A stretch of 39,041 nucleotides of DNA from Leptolyngbya cf. ectocarpi LEGE 11479 (GTDB taxonomy: Bacteria > Cyanobacteriota > Cyanobacteriia > Phormidesmidales > Phormidesmidaceae). Shown piece after piece: positions 5,160-14,409 of the stretch (positions are counted from its first letter, which is position 1; every line of letters begins with the position of its first letter). Below the pieces are notes generated by a model that was not told where the DNA came from, did no database searches, and was given only the letters and a program-made list of their open reading frames with translations. Position numbers and translations under genes: made by a program. The stretch lies in the NCBI RefSeq assembly GCF_015207065.1, contig NZ_JADEXP010000015.1, forward strand, positions 1 to 39,041. Direction: 5' to 3'.

Positions 5160-6965
5160 CTAATTCAACTTCAATACGGCCATAAATGCCTCTTGGGGCA
5201 CATCTACCGTACCGATAGCCTTCAGTCGCTTCTTGCCTTTAGCCTGTTTCTTCAACAGCTTTTTCTTACGAGAAATATCACCGCCGTAGCACTTAGATAA
5301 TACATCTTTGCGCAAGGCTGGAATGCTGGCACTGGCAATAATCCGGCTGCCGATGGCGGCCTGGATGGGAATCTTAAACTGGTGTCTAGGAATTAACTCT
5401 TTTAATTTCTCTGCTAGAGCCTTACCCACGTAATACGCTTGGTCGCGATGCACAATGGCCGCTAGCGGATCGACTTTGTCGCCGTTGATCATTACATCTA
5501 GCTTGACGAGATGATTTACTCGATAATCAATCAGCTGATACTCCATACTGGCGTAGCCGCGCGACCGAGATTTCATCTGGTCAAAGAAGTCGGTAACAAC
5601 TTCTGCCAGGGGCAGCTCATATATCAGAGTGGTACGCCCCTCCGTCAGATACTTCATATCCTTAAAGTCGCCTCGGCGGGTCTGACACAGATCCATCAGC
5701 GTGCCGACAAACTCCTCCGGTGTGAAAATCTCGACCTTGACGTAGGGTTCTTCGATTTGTTCTCGTTCCTGGGGCTCGGGCAGTTCGCAGGGATTGTCAA
5801 TATTGAGCACCGTACCGTCGATGGTGGTTACGCGATACACCACAGAGGGGGCGGTAGTAATCAAGTCCAGGTTATATTCTCGCTCTAGACGTTCCTGCAC
5901 AATTTCCATGTGCAGCAGACCTAAAAAGCCGCAGCGAAAACCAAATCCCATGGCGCTGGAGGTTTCAGGCTCATACTGTAGAGCCGCATCGCTGAGGCGC
6001 AGCTTTTCTAAGGCGTCTCTGAGGTCTTCATAGCGGTCAGAGTCGGTGGGAAAAAGGCCACAGAACACCATCGGGTTGGCTTCGACATAGCCGGGGAGGG
6101 GTTCCTCGGCTTTCTTTTTGACTAGAGTAATGGTGTCACCGACACGGGCATCGGCCACGGCTTTAATGGAGGCGGAAATATAGCCCACTTCCCCAGCGTG
6201 GAGTTCATCTACTTCTACCTGGTGGGGAGAGAGCACCCCCAGCTCGTCAATTTCGTATTCTTTGCCAGAGGCCATCAGGCGGATGCGATCGCGACGGCTC
6301 AACGTCCCATCCACTATTCGAAAATACACAATCACCCCACGATAGCTGTCGTAATAGCTATCAAAAATCAGCGCCCGTAGAGGCTTCTCCGTACTATCTT
6401 CTGGCTCCGGTACAGTTTCAACAATGGACTCTAGAATGTCATCAATGCCGATGCCCGCCTTCGCCGAGGCCAAAATGGCATTGCTACAGTCCAAACCAAT
6501 AATGTCTTCAATTTCCTGAGCGATCCGATCTGGATCGGCACCGGGCAGGTCTATCTTATTGAGGACGGGAATAATTTCGAGATCGTGCTCTAGAGCCAGA
6601 TATACATTAGCCAGTGTTTGAGCTTCTACACCCTGGGACGCATCCACCACGAGCAGTGCCCCCTCACAGGCGGCCAAGGCGCGCGAGACCTCATAGGAAA
6701 AATCAACGTGCCCAGGGGTATCAATCAGGTTCAGCACATACTGCTCACCGTCGTTGGCTTTATAGTTCATGCGGGCGGCCTGGAGCTTGATTGTAATCCC
6801 CCGCTCCCGTTCGAGATCCATCGTGTCGAGGACCTGGGCCTTCATGTCCCGCTCGCTGATGGTGTTGGTTTGCTGTAGCAAACGATCCGCCAGAGTGGAC
6901 TTTCCATGATCGATATGGGCAATGATCGAAAAATTGCGAATGCGGGAAACGGGTGCGTCGGTCAT
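5160..6965 (-). CDS. lepA: Elongation factor 4 (LepA), ribosome back-translocase GTPase
   Basis: 601 residues, normal for the family. The G1 loop is AHIDHGKST (residues 16-24), with effector region RERGITIK, G3 DTPGHVDF and G4 NKIDLPGA. Domains II, III and V follow ([40 protein letters not shown]), and the LepA-specific C-terminal domain ends with [20 protein letters not shown]. LepA is a membrane- or ribosome-associated GTPase that acts on stalled or mis-translocated ribosomes, mainly under ionic or temperature stress. It starts at the ATG at 6965 and appears monocistronic; the region downstream is the MITE-like repeat. Confidence 0.97.
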   Translation of the reverse strand: MTDAPVSRIRNFSIIAHIDHGKSTLADRLLQQTNTISERDMKAQVLDTMDLERERGITIKLQAARMNYKANDGEQYVLNLIDTPGHVDFSYEVSRALAACEGALLVVDASQGVEAQTLANVYLALEHDLEIIPVLNKIDLPGADPDRIAQEIEDIIGLDCSNAILASAKAGIGIDDILESIVETVPEPEDSTEKPLRALIFDSYYDSYRGVIVYFRIVDGTLSRRDRIRLMASGKEYEIDELGVLSPHQVEVDELHAGEVGYISASIKAVADARVGDTITLVKKKAEEPLPGYVEANPMVFCGLFPTDSDRYEDLRDALEKLRLSDAALQYEPETSSAMGFGFRCGFLGLLHMEIVQERLEREYNLDLITTAPSVVYRVTTIDGTVLNIDNPCELPEPQEREQIEEPYVKVEIFTPEEFVGTLMDLCQTRRGDFKDMKYLTEGRTTLIYELPLAEVVTDFFDQMKSRSRGYASMEYQLIDYRVNHLVKLDVMINGDKVDPLAAIVHRDQAYYVGKALAEKLKELIPRHQFKIPIQAAIGSRIIASASIPALRKDVLSKCYGGDISRKKKLLKKQAKGKKRLKAIGTVDVPQEAFMAVLKLN

Positions 6966-7391
6966 GGAAAAAAGTGAATACTCGGACGAAAAATCATAGA
7001 AGCGCTTTGCTTATCTTAATGCTTTGCCTCAATACTTTGCCTAACCTTGAAATTAATGAAGGTAGCGATAGGGACGGCTGCAAGGGCTGGAGCTGGCTGA
7101 CGACCATGTACTAAACTACGTGCATCTTGCGTGCATCTATGTATTACCCAGCGCGTCATCTGAAAAATCTGGAAAATATCGTTCCAAGGGATGACCATTG
7201 ACTTACTCCCATGACAAGATGAAGGGTAGCTGTGGGGTCTGACCAACGGACAGTACTTGGTGCATTGTGATTCAGTGTGTTTGGAGGACGAATGACACGA
7301 CTGATGAACAAGATTGGTATACATGTTTCTGATCTAGACAGGGCAAACTCGTAAGCAGTTTAAAGATAGGGCCCATGATTTCTTCCGGATT
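6966..7391. other. Intergenic region between lepA and the histidine kinase
   Basis: Divergent promoter region of 426 bp. The only gene-like content is a 20-codon ORF at 7292-7354 with a good ribosome binding site. A longer minus-strand frame (7016-7324) has unusual Cys/His/Ser-rich composition and no family features, so I do not call it. Confidence 0.5.
7292..7354 (+). pseudogene. Short ORF resembling the N-terminus of a VOC (glyoxalase-like) protein
   Basis: GGAGG at 7283-7287 lies 4 bases before the ATG at 7292. The frame reads MTRLMNKIGIHVSDLDRANS and then stops with TAA. KIGIHVSDLDRA strongly resembles the first beta strand and helix start of vicinal-oxygen-chelate proteins (pattern xGIHVSDLDRALxFY). 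No continuation in the next bases resembles the rest of the fold, so it is either a remnant of a deleted gene or a short leader peptide upstream of the kinase gene at 7392. Confidence 0.35.
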
Positions 7392-9197
7392 ATGCGATCG
7401 CAATTGACAGCTGACTCAGAGCCTATGGCCGTTCCCGTCACAGTTGACAGTGCATCTGATAGTGCATCCCTTGAAGTGATTCACGATCCCCAGGGGCAAA
7501 TTGTGTCCATCCATTGGCCAGACACGATTCCATTAGAGTCCGAACGCTATCTGCAGGAATCGATTGGTAAGCTATTTGGCCCGGTTGCTGTGGTGCCTTA
7601 TCTCAAACGGGCAGCCCAAGTATTAGCCGATGGTCAACCGCAACAGTTTCAGTGTGTTATTCGTTGTGGTCCCCATCCCGTTGGCCTGGACTTTAGTTTG
7701 AGTGTGGCCTCATGGCCCGACGATCCTGACCGTCAATACCTCCGAGGACAGGGCTCCATACTCACGGTCACCCGAGGCGAAAGAATGCCTCAGCACTTGA
7801 GCACCATGGGCATTGTTGCTGATCCAGCGTCCTCTGCCCAGGCCGGTCTCTTGGCAAACCTGTCTAACTACCACGGGGTGCTGACCAATATCGCCTCGAA
7901 TATTCGTAAAACCCTTGAACTCAATACAATTTGGCAGCAGACCGTAGACGGCCTGGGTTCGCTGTTAGATTTGCATCGTTGTTTGGTGTGTGACTATTCT
8001 GTCGCCATGCAAACCCTGGATGTGGTGGCGGAATTTCACCGACCGGAACTCCAACCTTGTCTGGGACAAACCTTTGAACTCACCCATAAGTCAGATTTTC
8101 GCTGCACCATCAATACCCTCAAACCTGTCCTGTCAGATTTTGAGCGGGAGGACAACGATAACGGTCCGTATACCGTATTGACTGTAGCCACCTGCTATCG
8201 CGATGAGCCTAACAGTGTTCTTCTGTTACAGATGCCTCCCCACCGTCCCTGGCATCCCCTCGAAATTGAGCTGGTCAATGAACTCACCGATCAGGTGGGA
8301 ACGGCTATTGCCCATGCCAAGCTGTTTGGAGCCAGTCGCACGTTGGCCGATGACCTCCAAAAGGCGAACGAAAAGCTGATTGATAAAAATGATGAGCTAG
8401 AAGAAGCCAGACGTTATGCCGAAGAGGCTTCACGGCTCAAAAGTGAATTTTTAGCCAATACGTCCCACGAGCTGCGCACCCCACTCAATGGCATGATTGG
8501 TTTTCTCCGCCTGGTGCTAGATGGCATGGCCGATGACCCAGAAGAGCAAGAAGAATTTATCGAAGAAGCCCATAAATCTGCTTTACACCTCCTCAATCTG
8601 ATTAACGATGTTCTCGACATTGCCAAGATTGAGGCGGGCAAAATGGAGATCGATCTCACCGCCGTTAGCCTGCAGGAACTGTTTTGCGACGTGGAGAATT
8701 TTACCCGTCCCCAGGCTGAGCAGCGGGGGCTACAGTTTGATATGAAGCTGCCTGCCACCCTGGATGAAATCAAACTGTACGGCAACTATCAGCGGATCTT
8801 GCAAGTACTGCTCAATTTAATTGGCAACGCCATCAAATTTACGCCTGAAGGGAGTGTTACCATCAGCGCTGAGGTTAAACCCCAGAACGTACGCTTTCAG
8901 GGACGAGTTTGGCCCGGACATATCAAAATCAGTGTCGAGGACACTGGGATTGGTGTCTCGTTAGAAAAGCAAAACCGACTCTTTCAAACCTTTAGCCAGG
9001 TGGATGGCGAGCGTACCCGGCAGTATGGTGGGACTGGTCTGGGACTGGCTATCTCCCAACGGCTGATCGAGGCCATGGGGGGCAAGGTGCAGTTTATTAG
9101 CATGGGCGAAGGTCTAGGCTCGACGGTGACCTTTACAACGATTCTGTACCAGGAACCGGTGATCATGGCTGAGACTGAGAGCAAACAGTCTGCTTAG
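7392..9197 (+). CDS. Sensor histidine kinase with GAF domain
   Basis: 601 residues, no signal peptide or membrane helices, so probably cytoplasmic. The first 150 residues look PAS-like (SLEVIHDPQGQIVSIHWPDT). A GAF domain follows at about 170-305 (LDLHRCLVCDYS, ELVNELTDQVGTAIAHAKLF). A coiled coil (ANEKLIDKNDELEEARRYAE) leads into HisKA with the H box FLANTSHELRTPLNG and His at about residue 359. The ATPase domain has N box LLNLIGNAIKF, G1 VEDTGIGV, F box LFQTFSQVD and G2 GGTGLGLAIS. No receiver domain or response-regulator gene is adjacent, so the partner is unknown. GAF domains in cyanobacterial kinases may bind bilin or small ligands; the ligand cannot be read here. The ATG overlaps a HIP1 site. 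Confidence 0.92.
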   Translation: MRSQLTADSEPMAVPVTVDSASDSASLEVIHDPQGQIVSIHWPDTIPLESERYLQESIGKLFGPVAVVPYLKRAAQVLADGQPQQFQCVIRCGPHPVGLDFSLSVASWPDDPDRQYLRGQGSILTVTRGERMPQHLSTMGIVADPASSAQAGLLANLSNYHGVLTNIASNIRKTLELNTIWQQTVDGLGSLLDLHRCLVCDYSVAMQTLDVVAEFHRPELQPCLGQTFELTHKSDFRCTINTLKPVLSDFEREDNDNGPYTVLTVATCYRDEPNSVLLLQMPPHRPWHPLEIELVNELTDQVGTAIAHAKLFGASRTLADDLQKANEKLIDKNDELEEARRYAEEASRLKSEFLANTSHELRTPLNGMIGFLRLVLDGMADDPEEQEEFIEEAHKSALHLLNLINDVLDIAKIEAGKMEIDLTAVSLQELFCDVENFTRPQAEQRGLQFDMKLPATLDEIKLYGNYQRILQVLLNLIGNAIKFTPEGSVTISAEVKPQNVRFQGRVWPGHIKISVEDTGIGVSLEKQNRLFQTFSQVDGERTRQYGGTGLGLAISQRLIEAMGGKVQFISMGEGLGSTVTFTTILYQEPVIMAETESKQSA

Positions 9198-9227
9198 GAC
9201 CGATTATTAGAACCGTGTCTATTATTT

Positions 9228-9255
9228 GCAGAGGCGTTCCATGGAACGTCTCTGC
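9228..9255. terminator. Perfect-arm palindrome between convergent genes, probable bidirectional terminator
   Basis: GCAGAGGCGTTCC and its near-perfect inverse GGAACGTCTCTGC meet around a central ATG/CAT-type palindrome; T-rich bases (aaatttgtc) follow. It lies between the stop of the histidine kinase and the stop of tyrA. The gcagagacgttccatggaac type of palindrome is also a dispersed repeat in cyanobacteria. Confidence 0.6.
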
Positions 9256-9272
9256 AAATTTGTCGTTAATCT

Positions 9273-10145
9273 TTAAAGATACTTGGGGCGTTCCTGCTGG
9301 GCCGCACCGAGTCTAGTGGCCAATGCCTCCCACTGTTCCGCTTCGATTAACTCAATGGTGCTGTCTAACTGCTGGCGATATTGCCGCAGTGTCGCCAGCA
9401 ATGCGGGTCGATTGTATTGGGCCATCATGGTGCCCAGGTCAGGATTGCCCCCACCGACGCGACTCGTATCGCAAAAACCACTGCTGGCTAGCTGTTGGGC
9501 CAAAGTTTTGACGTGAGTGTCAGGCTCACTAGTACAGGTATGGAGCAGGCTAGCGCTCACCATCACAGGCAGGTGGGAAATGGCGGCAACCGCGCGGTCG
9601 TGGGCGCTGGGAGTGGCTGTGTAAATTTTGGAGCCGAGTTGAGTTGCGATCTCAACCACCTGGTCCACCGCAGCTGACCGGCTTGTATCAATCGGTGTCA
9701 CTACATAGGGCCGCTGCTGAAACAATCCAGATTCAGCGGCGGCTAGACCCGATTCGGCTTTGCCTGCCATGGGGTGACTCCCCACAAAGTTAGGCCACAG
9801 CTCTGTAGCCGCCGCCACGATTTCTCCTTTGACCGAGCCCACATCTGTGACAATGGCTGACTCCGACAGATATTCTGCCAGCTGCCCCACTGTCGCCACA
9901 ATGACGGCCATCGGTGTGCAGACAAACACCATATCTGCTGTGGCCATCAGGGTGAGATCGCAGCTTGCTTGAGTGACAATTCCTTGTTCCATTGCGGTAC
10001 TCGCCGTGGCCGGACGTCGAGCCACCCCATAAACGGTGTACCCTAGCTGCTTAAAATCTAGGGCTAAGCATCCACCAATCAGACCGAGACCAACGATGCC
10101 AATGGTGTTGACGCGGTGAGTCGGTGTAGGGGGGAGTACGGACAT
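9273..10145 (-). CDS. tyrA: Prephenate/arogenate dehydrogenase (TyrA)
   Basis: About 290 residues from the ATG at 10145 (MSVLPPTPTHRVNTIGIVGL). An upstream TTG at 10172 is possible but weaker. It has an N-terminal Rossmann fold with GLGLIGG, then DMVFVCTPMAVI, IVTDVGSVKGEIV and the substrate-loop HPMAGKAESGL. The C-terminal helical dimerisation domain carries HDRAVAAISHLPVMVSASLL and GGGNPDLG. The enzyme performs the NAD(P)-dependent oxidative decarboxylation leading to tyrosine; cyanobacterial members usually prefer arogenate and NADP. There is no fused chorismate mutase or ACT domain. It converges with the histidine kinase gene. Confidence 0.92.
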   Translation of the reverse strand: MSVLPPTPTHRVNTIGIVGLGLIGGCLALDFKQLGYTVYGVARRPATASTAMEQGIVTQASCDLTLMATADMVFVCTPMAVIVATVGQLAEYLSESAIVTDVGSVKGEIVAAATELWPNFVGSHPMAGKAESGLAAAESGLFQQRPYVVTPIDTSRSAAVDQVVEIATQLGSKIYTATPSAHDRAVAAISHLPVMVSASLLHTCTSEPDTHVKTLAQQLASSGFCDTSRVGGGNPDLGTMMAQYNRPALLATLRQYRQQLDSTIELIEAEQWEALATRLGAAQQERPKYL

Positions 10146-10374
10146 AGCTGAAAAACTGGAGGATGGGATCAAGGGGGAAAGACGACCAACCTGAGACCTG
10201 GCTGTAAGCGATCAACCAAACACCCCAAGGGAGTATGTCACAATGAGACACACAGCTCCGTTATTGCTGGTTATTTCGTCAGTAACTGCATTTAACTGGG
10301 GTAATCGTCATGCCACGATTACATTCAACACCATTTAGACAGCAGGCTTTTAGATAGAGAGAGTCACAGCGATC

Positions 10375-11937
10375 GTGATTGAGGCAGAGGTCCACCAGCT
10401 ACTTCGTAAGTTTTTACGCCAGCAGGGCCACACACAGTGGCCTCATCATCTGACCATGGCGCGTCTGGTGGCTAGAGCCCTTCGTCTCGGTCGGAGTGCC
10501 CTTTTGCAAACAGGGAGCACCGCTGCCTATCGGGGACGCTATCGGCTGAGCTATCTGATGCCAGCCTTGATTTGGCCGGGACCCATTGTATTGGTGGTGC
10601 CCCCTGCGATTCATCAACAGCTGGTCCAAGATGAGATCCCCACGTTGCTCCAAACGTTGCCCACCATTAAATCCATTCAAATTGGTGAGCGCTGGCCTGG
10701 CGAAACCTTTCAAGGCATTCTGATTACCACACCGAGTGCCTGGCTGTCGGCTCAGCTCCAGGCTACTGCCCAGACTCCATCTGCTGCCCAGGCCACCGCA
10801 TTTCCCCCCAATCTGGTCACTCTGATTGATGGGATTGATCCATTAGTCGACTGGGTGCGTACCCAGCTCACCTGTAGCCTGACCGATGCCGATTGGCATC
10901 AGCTGGGCCTGGCTTATCCATCGCAGCAGGTGGCGATCCGTGATCTACGAGTCAGACTGACTCACCTAGCGTTTCAACATCCCGCCAACCCGTATAGCTG
11001 TTATCTGGCCGATGCTGAGGAGCAGTCTTTGCTGATCGATCTGTACAGCCTGCTGGCAGACACGCCGTTGGGGCTAGAAGCATTGCCCCCTGTGTGGCAG
11101 AAGTTTCGGCAGCAGCTAGAGCGAGATGATGGGATGACATGGCTGCAGCTCAATCGGGAGTCCGGCCAGCTGACCCTACGCTGTGCACCGGTCAACCTGG
11201 CCGATAGGATGGCCCCCATCTGGGAGCGACAGCCGGTTGTTCTGATTGGGGCCGCAGTGGATGAGGAAAAGCGAGCCGAGAACTATCGCCAGCGGTTAGG
11301 TCTAGACGATGTGACCTGTCTAAAATTCACCCCCGATCGGCAACAAGATGGGATTCAACTCTACGCGCCCGATCGGTTGCCGATGCCTAACAGCCAGCAG
11401 TTTCCCAATGCGATTCTCCAAGAAATTCGCAACTTGCTCCAGCTACCGGAAACGCGTACCCAGCCAACGGTAATTTTGGTGGGAGATAATCCGCTTAAAG
11501 CCCAAATTGGCTCGATTTTAGCTGCAGAATATGGTTCTCGGGTGCAAGTCGAGCGACCGGAGCTGACCGATAATGGCATTTTGGTCACGGGCTGGGAGTA
11601 TTGGCAGGATTATCGTCTGCGGTGTCCACCACCGGGGGTACTAATCATCACGACACTGCCGATCCCTTCCCTAGAAGATCCACTAGTTGCCGGCCAAGTT
11701 GCCTACTACAAGCGTCAGCGACAGGATTGGTTTCGGCTATTTTTATTACCCACGGCACTGCAGACGCTGCAGCTTGCGATCGCACCCGTCAGTGCTCAGC
11801 AGGGCAAGGTCGCCCTACTCGATAACCGCGTTAACCATCGCAGCTATGGCCGCACAATTCTTAAAACCCTGAACCCCATCGCCCAAAGCACCTATCTAGA
11901 ACCCAGCTGGCTAGCACCCTTAAATCAAACGCTATAA
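10375..11937 (+). CDS. DinG-like helicase-fold protein with degenerate Walker A
   Basis: 520 residues from a GTG at 10375; an upstream ATG was not found. The layout follows DinG-type superfamily 2 proteins: an N-terminal region equivalent to motif I (ARALRLGRSALLQTGSTAAY), PIVLVVPP near motif Ia, LVTLIDGIDPLVDW in place of the DEAH box, and a C-terminal part (VLIITTLPIPSLEDPLV, VALLDNRVNHRSYGRTILK) that closely resembles the DinG end where LDxRxxxxxYG is conserved. The nucleotide-binding GxGKT is not recognisable, so ATPase activity is doubtful. I infer a cyanobacterial helicase-derived protein, perhaps a non-catalytic DNA-processing factor. Its neighbours give no operon clue. Confidence 0.65.
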   Translation: MIEAEVHQLLRKFLRQQGHTQWPHHLTMARLVARALRLGRSALLQTGSTAAYRGRYRLSYLMPALIWPGPIVLVVPPAIHQQLVQDEIPTLLQTLPTIKSIQIGERWPGETFQGILITTPSAWLSAQLQATAQTPSAAQATAFPPNLVTLIDGIDPLVDWVRTQLTCSLTDADWHQLGLAYPSQQVAIRDLRVRLTHLAFQHPANPYSCYLADAEEQSLLIDLYSLLADTPLGLEALPPVWQKFRQQLERDDGMTWLQLNRESGQLTLRCAPVNLADRMAPIWERQPVVLIGAAVDEEKRAENYRQRLGLDDVTCLKFTPDRQQDGIQLYAPDRLPMPNSQQFPNAILQEIRNLLQLPETRTQPTVILVGDNPLKAQIGSILAAEYGSRVQVERPELTDNGILVTGWEYWQDYRLRCPPPGVLIITTLPIPSLEDPLVAGQVAYYKRQRQDWFRLFLLPTALQTLQLAIAPVSAQQGKVALLDNRVNHRSYGRTILKTLNPIAQSTYLEPSWLAPLNQTL

Positions 11938-12002
11938 TCGTGCCAAGTTAATTAAAACTGAGCTAATAAAACTAAACGACCCTACAGAGTCAAGAGGACA
12001 CC

Positions 12003-12218
12003 ATGGGAGAGGCAAAGCGGCGACAGTCAAAGCTAGGTGAAGACTATGGACAGCCTGAACGGATTGTTCCTTGGCTCCCTATTACTAAGCAGCAATCCCA
12101 AGACTTTGTCACCTGGACAACCCGTGGAGCCTGGGGCGGAATTGTTCTAATGGTTGTCCTTTGGCTTACTGTCAGATTTATTGGCCCAGCCTTGGGATGG
12201 TGGGCATTAGTCGAATAG
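12003..12218 (+). CDS. Small membrane protein, DUF2839-like
   Basis: 71 residues. The N-terminus MGEAKRRQSKLGEDYG is soluble and charged; a single membrane helix follows at about 42-62 (GGIVLMVVLWLTVRFIGPAL), then a short tail. The MGEAKRR start with LGEDYG and VPWLPITKQQ matches my memory of the cyanobacteria-restricted DUF2839 family, which has no known function. The ribosome binding site AAGAGGA lies a few bases before the ATG at 12003. It follows the DinG-like gene by about 65 bases on the same strand and could share its transcript. Confidence 0.75.
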   Translation: MGEAKRRQSKLGEDYGQPERIVPWLPITKQQSQDFVTWTTRGAWGGIVLMVVLWLTVRFIGPALGWWALVE

Positions 12219-12776
12219 ATCGTCCAGGTGAGACGTGGGGTTGTTACTAGACTTAAACTTCTTTGCGTTTGTTAAGCCCGCTTTAGATTTGCATCCATAG
12301 GGAATCAGTAACTACCAGAGAGTGACTGATTAGATTAACAATTCGATTGCGAATTTATTCGTTAAACCGTTACAAAGAAGACCTTATGCCTAGACAGATA
12401 AGCTTAAGGTAGCTATGGTGTGGCTAAATGTCACAGTTTGCTGATATTTCTAGGGCAAATTACCCTAGGAGCGTTAAACTTAATTTAGCAACATTTCTTT
12501 TCAAAACTATTGACTCATGGGAGCATTTCTGAAACGACTGTCAGCTTAGCTCCTAGATTGGGTAGTTTGAGTACATCGCCCCATTAGGCAAGATAGCCTA
12601 GAGTCCACTGTTAGCTCATTTATGTAGCTGACATCTCAATAGGGTCAGTTAGTTTTTATCGGAATTGCCCCATTGAGACTGAAGGTTAAGAAGAGCTAAT
12701 CAAATAGTTTATAAAAAACATTAAGCAAAAATTAAGATTCACCCTTACAATGTGACCGGTGGGAAGGAGAACGTAA
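12219..12776. other. Long intergenic region upstream of the DUF1815 gene
   Basis: 558 bp, AT-rich, with no supported gene on either strand. Near its right end TACAAT at 12746-12751 could be a -10 element for the following gene, but the -35 region is weak. No strong hairpin or repeat was noticed. Confidence 0.4.
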
Positions 12777-13118
12777 ATGTTTGTTCGACTTGCAGAGCAG
12801 CACCGCCAATTCGTAAAAGATTTGGTCCTAAATCTAAAAGCGCTAGCAATCGTCCTTGAAAATCAGGGCTACCTGGCGTCGTGTTACACCTGCGGTGCTC
12901 AGCTCAACAGTGCTTCATTTATGGTCAGTCTAGGCGATGACCATCTGATTCGTTTTTTGGTCTCGGATTACGGGATCACATGGACAGAAATGCGTGATGA
13001 CCGAGAGCTGATGAAACTGGAGGGGGCTGAGGCTATCAACCAGCTTCAGGAATTAGCTAACTTAGTTAAGTACCGGATTCAACCCGTTGAATATCAGGTT
13101 GCCTATCGTTCTGCCTAG
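12777..13118 (+). CDS. DUF1815-like cyanobacterial protein
   Basis: 113 residues, soluble. MFVRLAEQHRQFVKDLVLNL, GYLASCYTCG, SASFMVSLGDDHLIRFLVSD, YGITWTEMRDDRELMKLEGA and QLQELANLVKYRI match the cyanobacteria-specific DUF1815 family as I remember it; function unknown. A CxxC pair (CYTC) near residue 39 could bind metal or be redox-active, but this is inference. An excellent ribosome binding site, GGAAGGAGA, lies about 6 bases before the ATG, which fixes the start and suggests high expression. Confidence 0.8.
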   Translation: MFVRLAEQHRQFVKDLVLNLKALAIVLENQGYLASCYTCGAQLNSASFMVSLGDDHLIRFLVSDYGITWTEMRDDRELMKLEGAEAINQLQELANLVKYRIQPVEYQVAYRSA

Positions 13119-13229
13119 ATTGCCATCTTGGCTGTGTTGGTGGGGCTTTCGTAATCTATGTTACAAAACTAAGGGTAGTGTGTTGTGATCTAAAGTCACG
13201 GCAATTGTCTTTTAGTTGGAGCCACACCG

Positions 13230-14108
13230 TTGAGCTGGGAACACAGGTATATCAAAGCCAATTCAGTGCAGCTTCACTATGTTACTGAAGGCAGTGGCAA
13301 GCTCCTGATCTTACTCCATGGCTTATTTGAGTTTTGGTATTCTTGGCGTCATCAGCTACCTTATCTGTCGCGTCACTTTAAGGTAGTTGTTCCAGACCTG
13401 CGTGGCTATAACGATTCTGATAAGCCGCGTAATGGGTATGATTTAGACACGCTCAGTGATGATATTTGCTCGCTGATTCAGGCTTTGGGCTATGAAAAAG
13501 CTCATATTGTTGGCCATGATTGGGGGGGAGCTATCGCTTGGCACCTAGCCCGCCGCTTTCCTGCCAATGTGGAAAAATTAGCTGTACTCAGTACTCCTCA
13601 GCGCTGGCAAACAGCACTAACCCATGGGTTAGCCCATAGTTGGGATCATTTACAAAAAAATTGGCCGATGTTGGCATTACAGACGCCGGGATTACCTCAG
13701 TGGCTGATTCAGGATAATCTATCCTCCCTGCTCACCTATCTTTTTCAACAGCAGGCTGTTAGAAAAAGTGCCTTTTCTCAGGCAAATACTGATTTATATC
13801 AGGCAGCGTTACAGAAGCCTGGTGTGATCCCAGCGGTACTGCAGCATGTGCGTCATTGCTTTAGCCTCAATGACTGGTTCCATATAAGCGGCTGGCTGCG
13901 CCCATCGCGGTTGAGTCTGGTGCCTCTACGGGCACCCACCCTGATAATGTGGGGGGAAGATGATACGTTGCTCCCGGCTAAAGGTCTTTTTGCACCAGGT
14001 TTATCGGATGAAACCTTGATCAAGCGGTCTATTCCTGACTGTGGCCACTGGATTCAGCAAGAAGCTCCCCAAAGTGTTAATCGTGAGTTGATGCAGTTTT
14101 TAGCCTAA
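13230..14108 (+). CDS. Alpha/beta-fold hydrolase, epoxide hydrolase-like
   Basis: 292 residues from a TTG at 13230, supported by GGAG 8 bases upstream. The oxyanion motif HGLFEFWYSW (from residue 30) and the nucleophile elbow GHDWGGA (Asp at about 97) put it in the epoxide hydrolase/haloalkane dehalogenase branch, where the nucleophile is Asp. The acid is probably Asp in WGEDDTLLP and the base His in DCGHWIQQEAP, completing the triad. There is a variable cap domain between residues 130 and 220. Substrate unknown. A single-gene transcript is likely; a hairpin follows at 14129. Confidence 0.88.
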   Translation: MSWEHRYIKANSVQLHYVTEGSGKLLILLHGLFEFWYSWRHQLPYLSRHFKVVVPDLRGYNDSDKPRNGYDLDTLSDDICSLIQALGYEKAHIVGHDWGGAIAWHLARRFPANVEKLAVLSTPQRWQTALTHGLAHSWDHLQKNWPMLALQTPGLPQWLIQDNLSSLLTYLFQQQAVRKSAFSQANTDLYQAALQKPGVIPAVLQHVRHCFSLNDWFHISGWLRPSRLSLVPLRAPTLIMWGEDDTLLPAKGLFAPGLSDETLIKRSIPDCGHWIQQEAPQSVNRELMQFLA

Positions 14109-14409
14109 GGATTCAATTGCAGACGACTAGGGGTGCGATCGCAGACCCCTCACAAAACGATTCAGCCTTGTGCCAACAAACTTTCTTTGCAGCCACTCTA
14201 GCAAACCTCCAATTCACACTTAAATATCCGGAAGATTAACCATCTTTTCATAATAAAGCTGGTCAAATTCAAGGTTCTGTGGAAATACGATTGCCGTTCC
14301 CATATTACGTAATCCTTAACGAATACTAGAGCTGGAGGTCTGTTTCTTGGAACTCATATCGTTACCTAGTCACTACGGTTTAGACTAAACGTTCTATTTG
14401 AACAGTTTT
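14109..14409. other. Intergenic region with HIP1-loop hairpin
   Basis: AGGGGT (14129-14134) and ACCCCT (14145-14150) flank a HIP1 site (GCGATCGC), giving an almost continuous palindrome that could end the hydrolase transcript. No other feature is seen before the FHA gene. Confidence 0.4.

Noticed and set aside
7016-7324. Minus-strand ORF of 102 codons upstream of lepA
   Set aside because: Cys/His/Ser-rich random-looking composition, no domain, overlaps a promoter region and the short VOC-like ORF.
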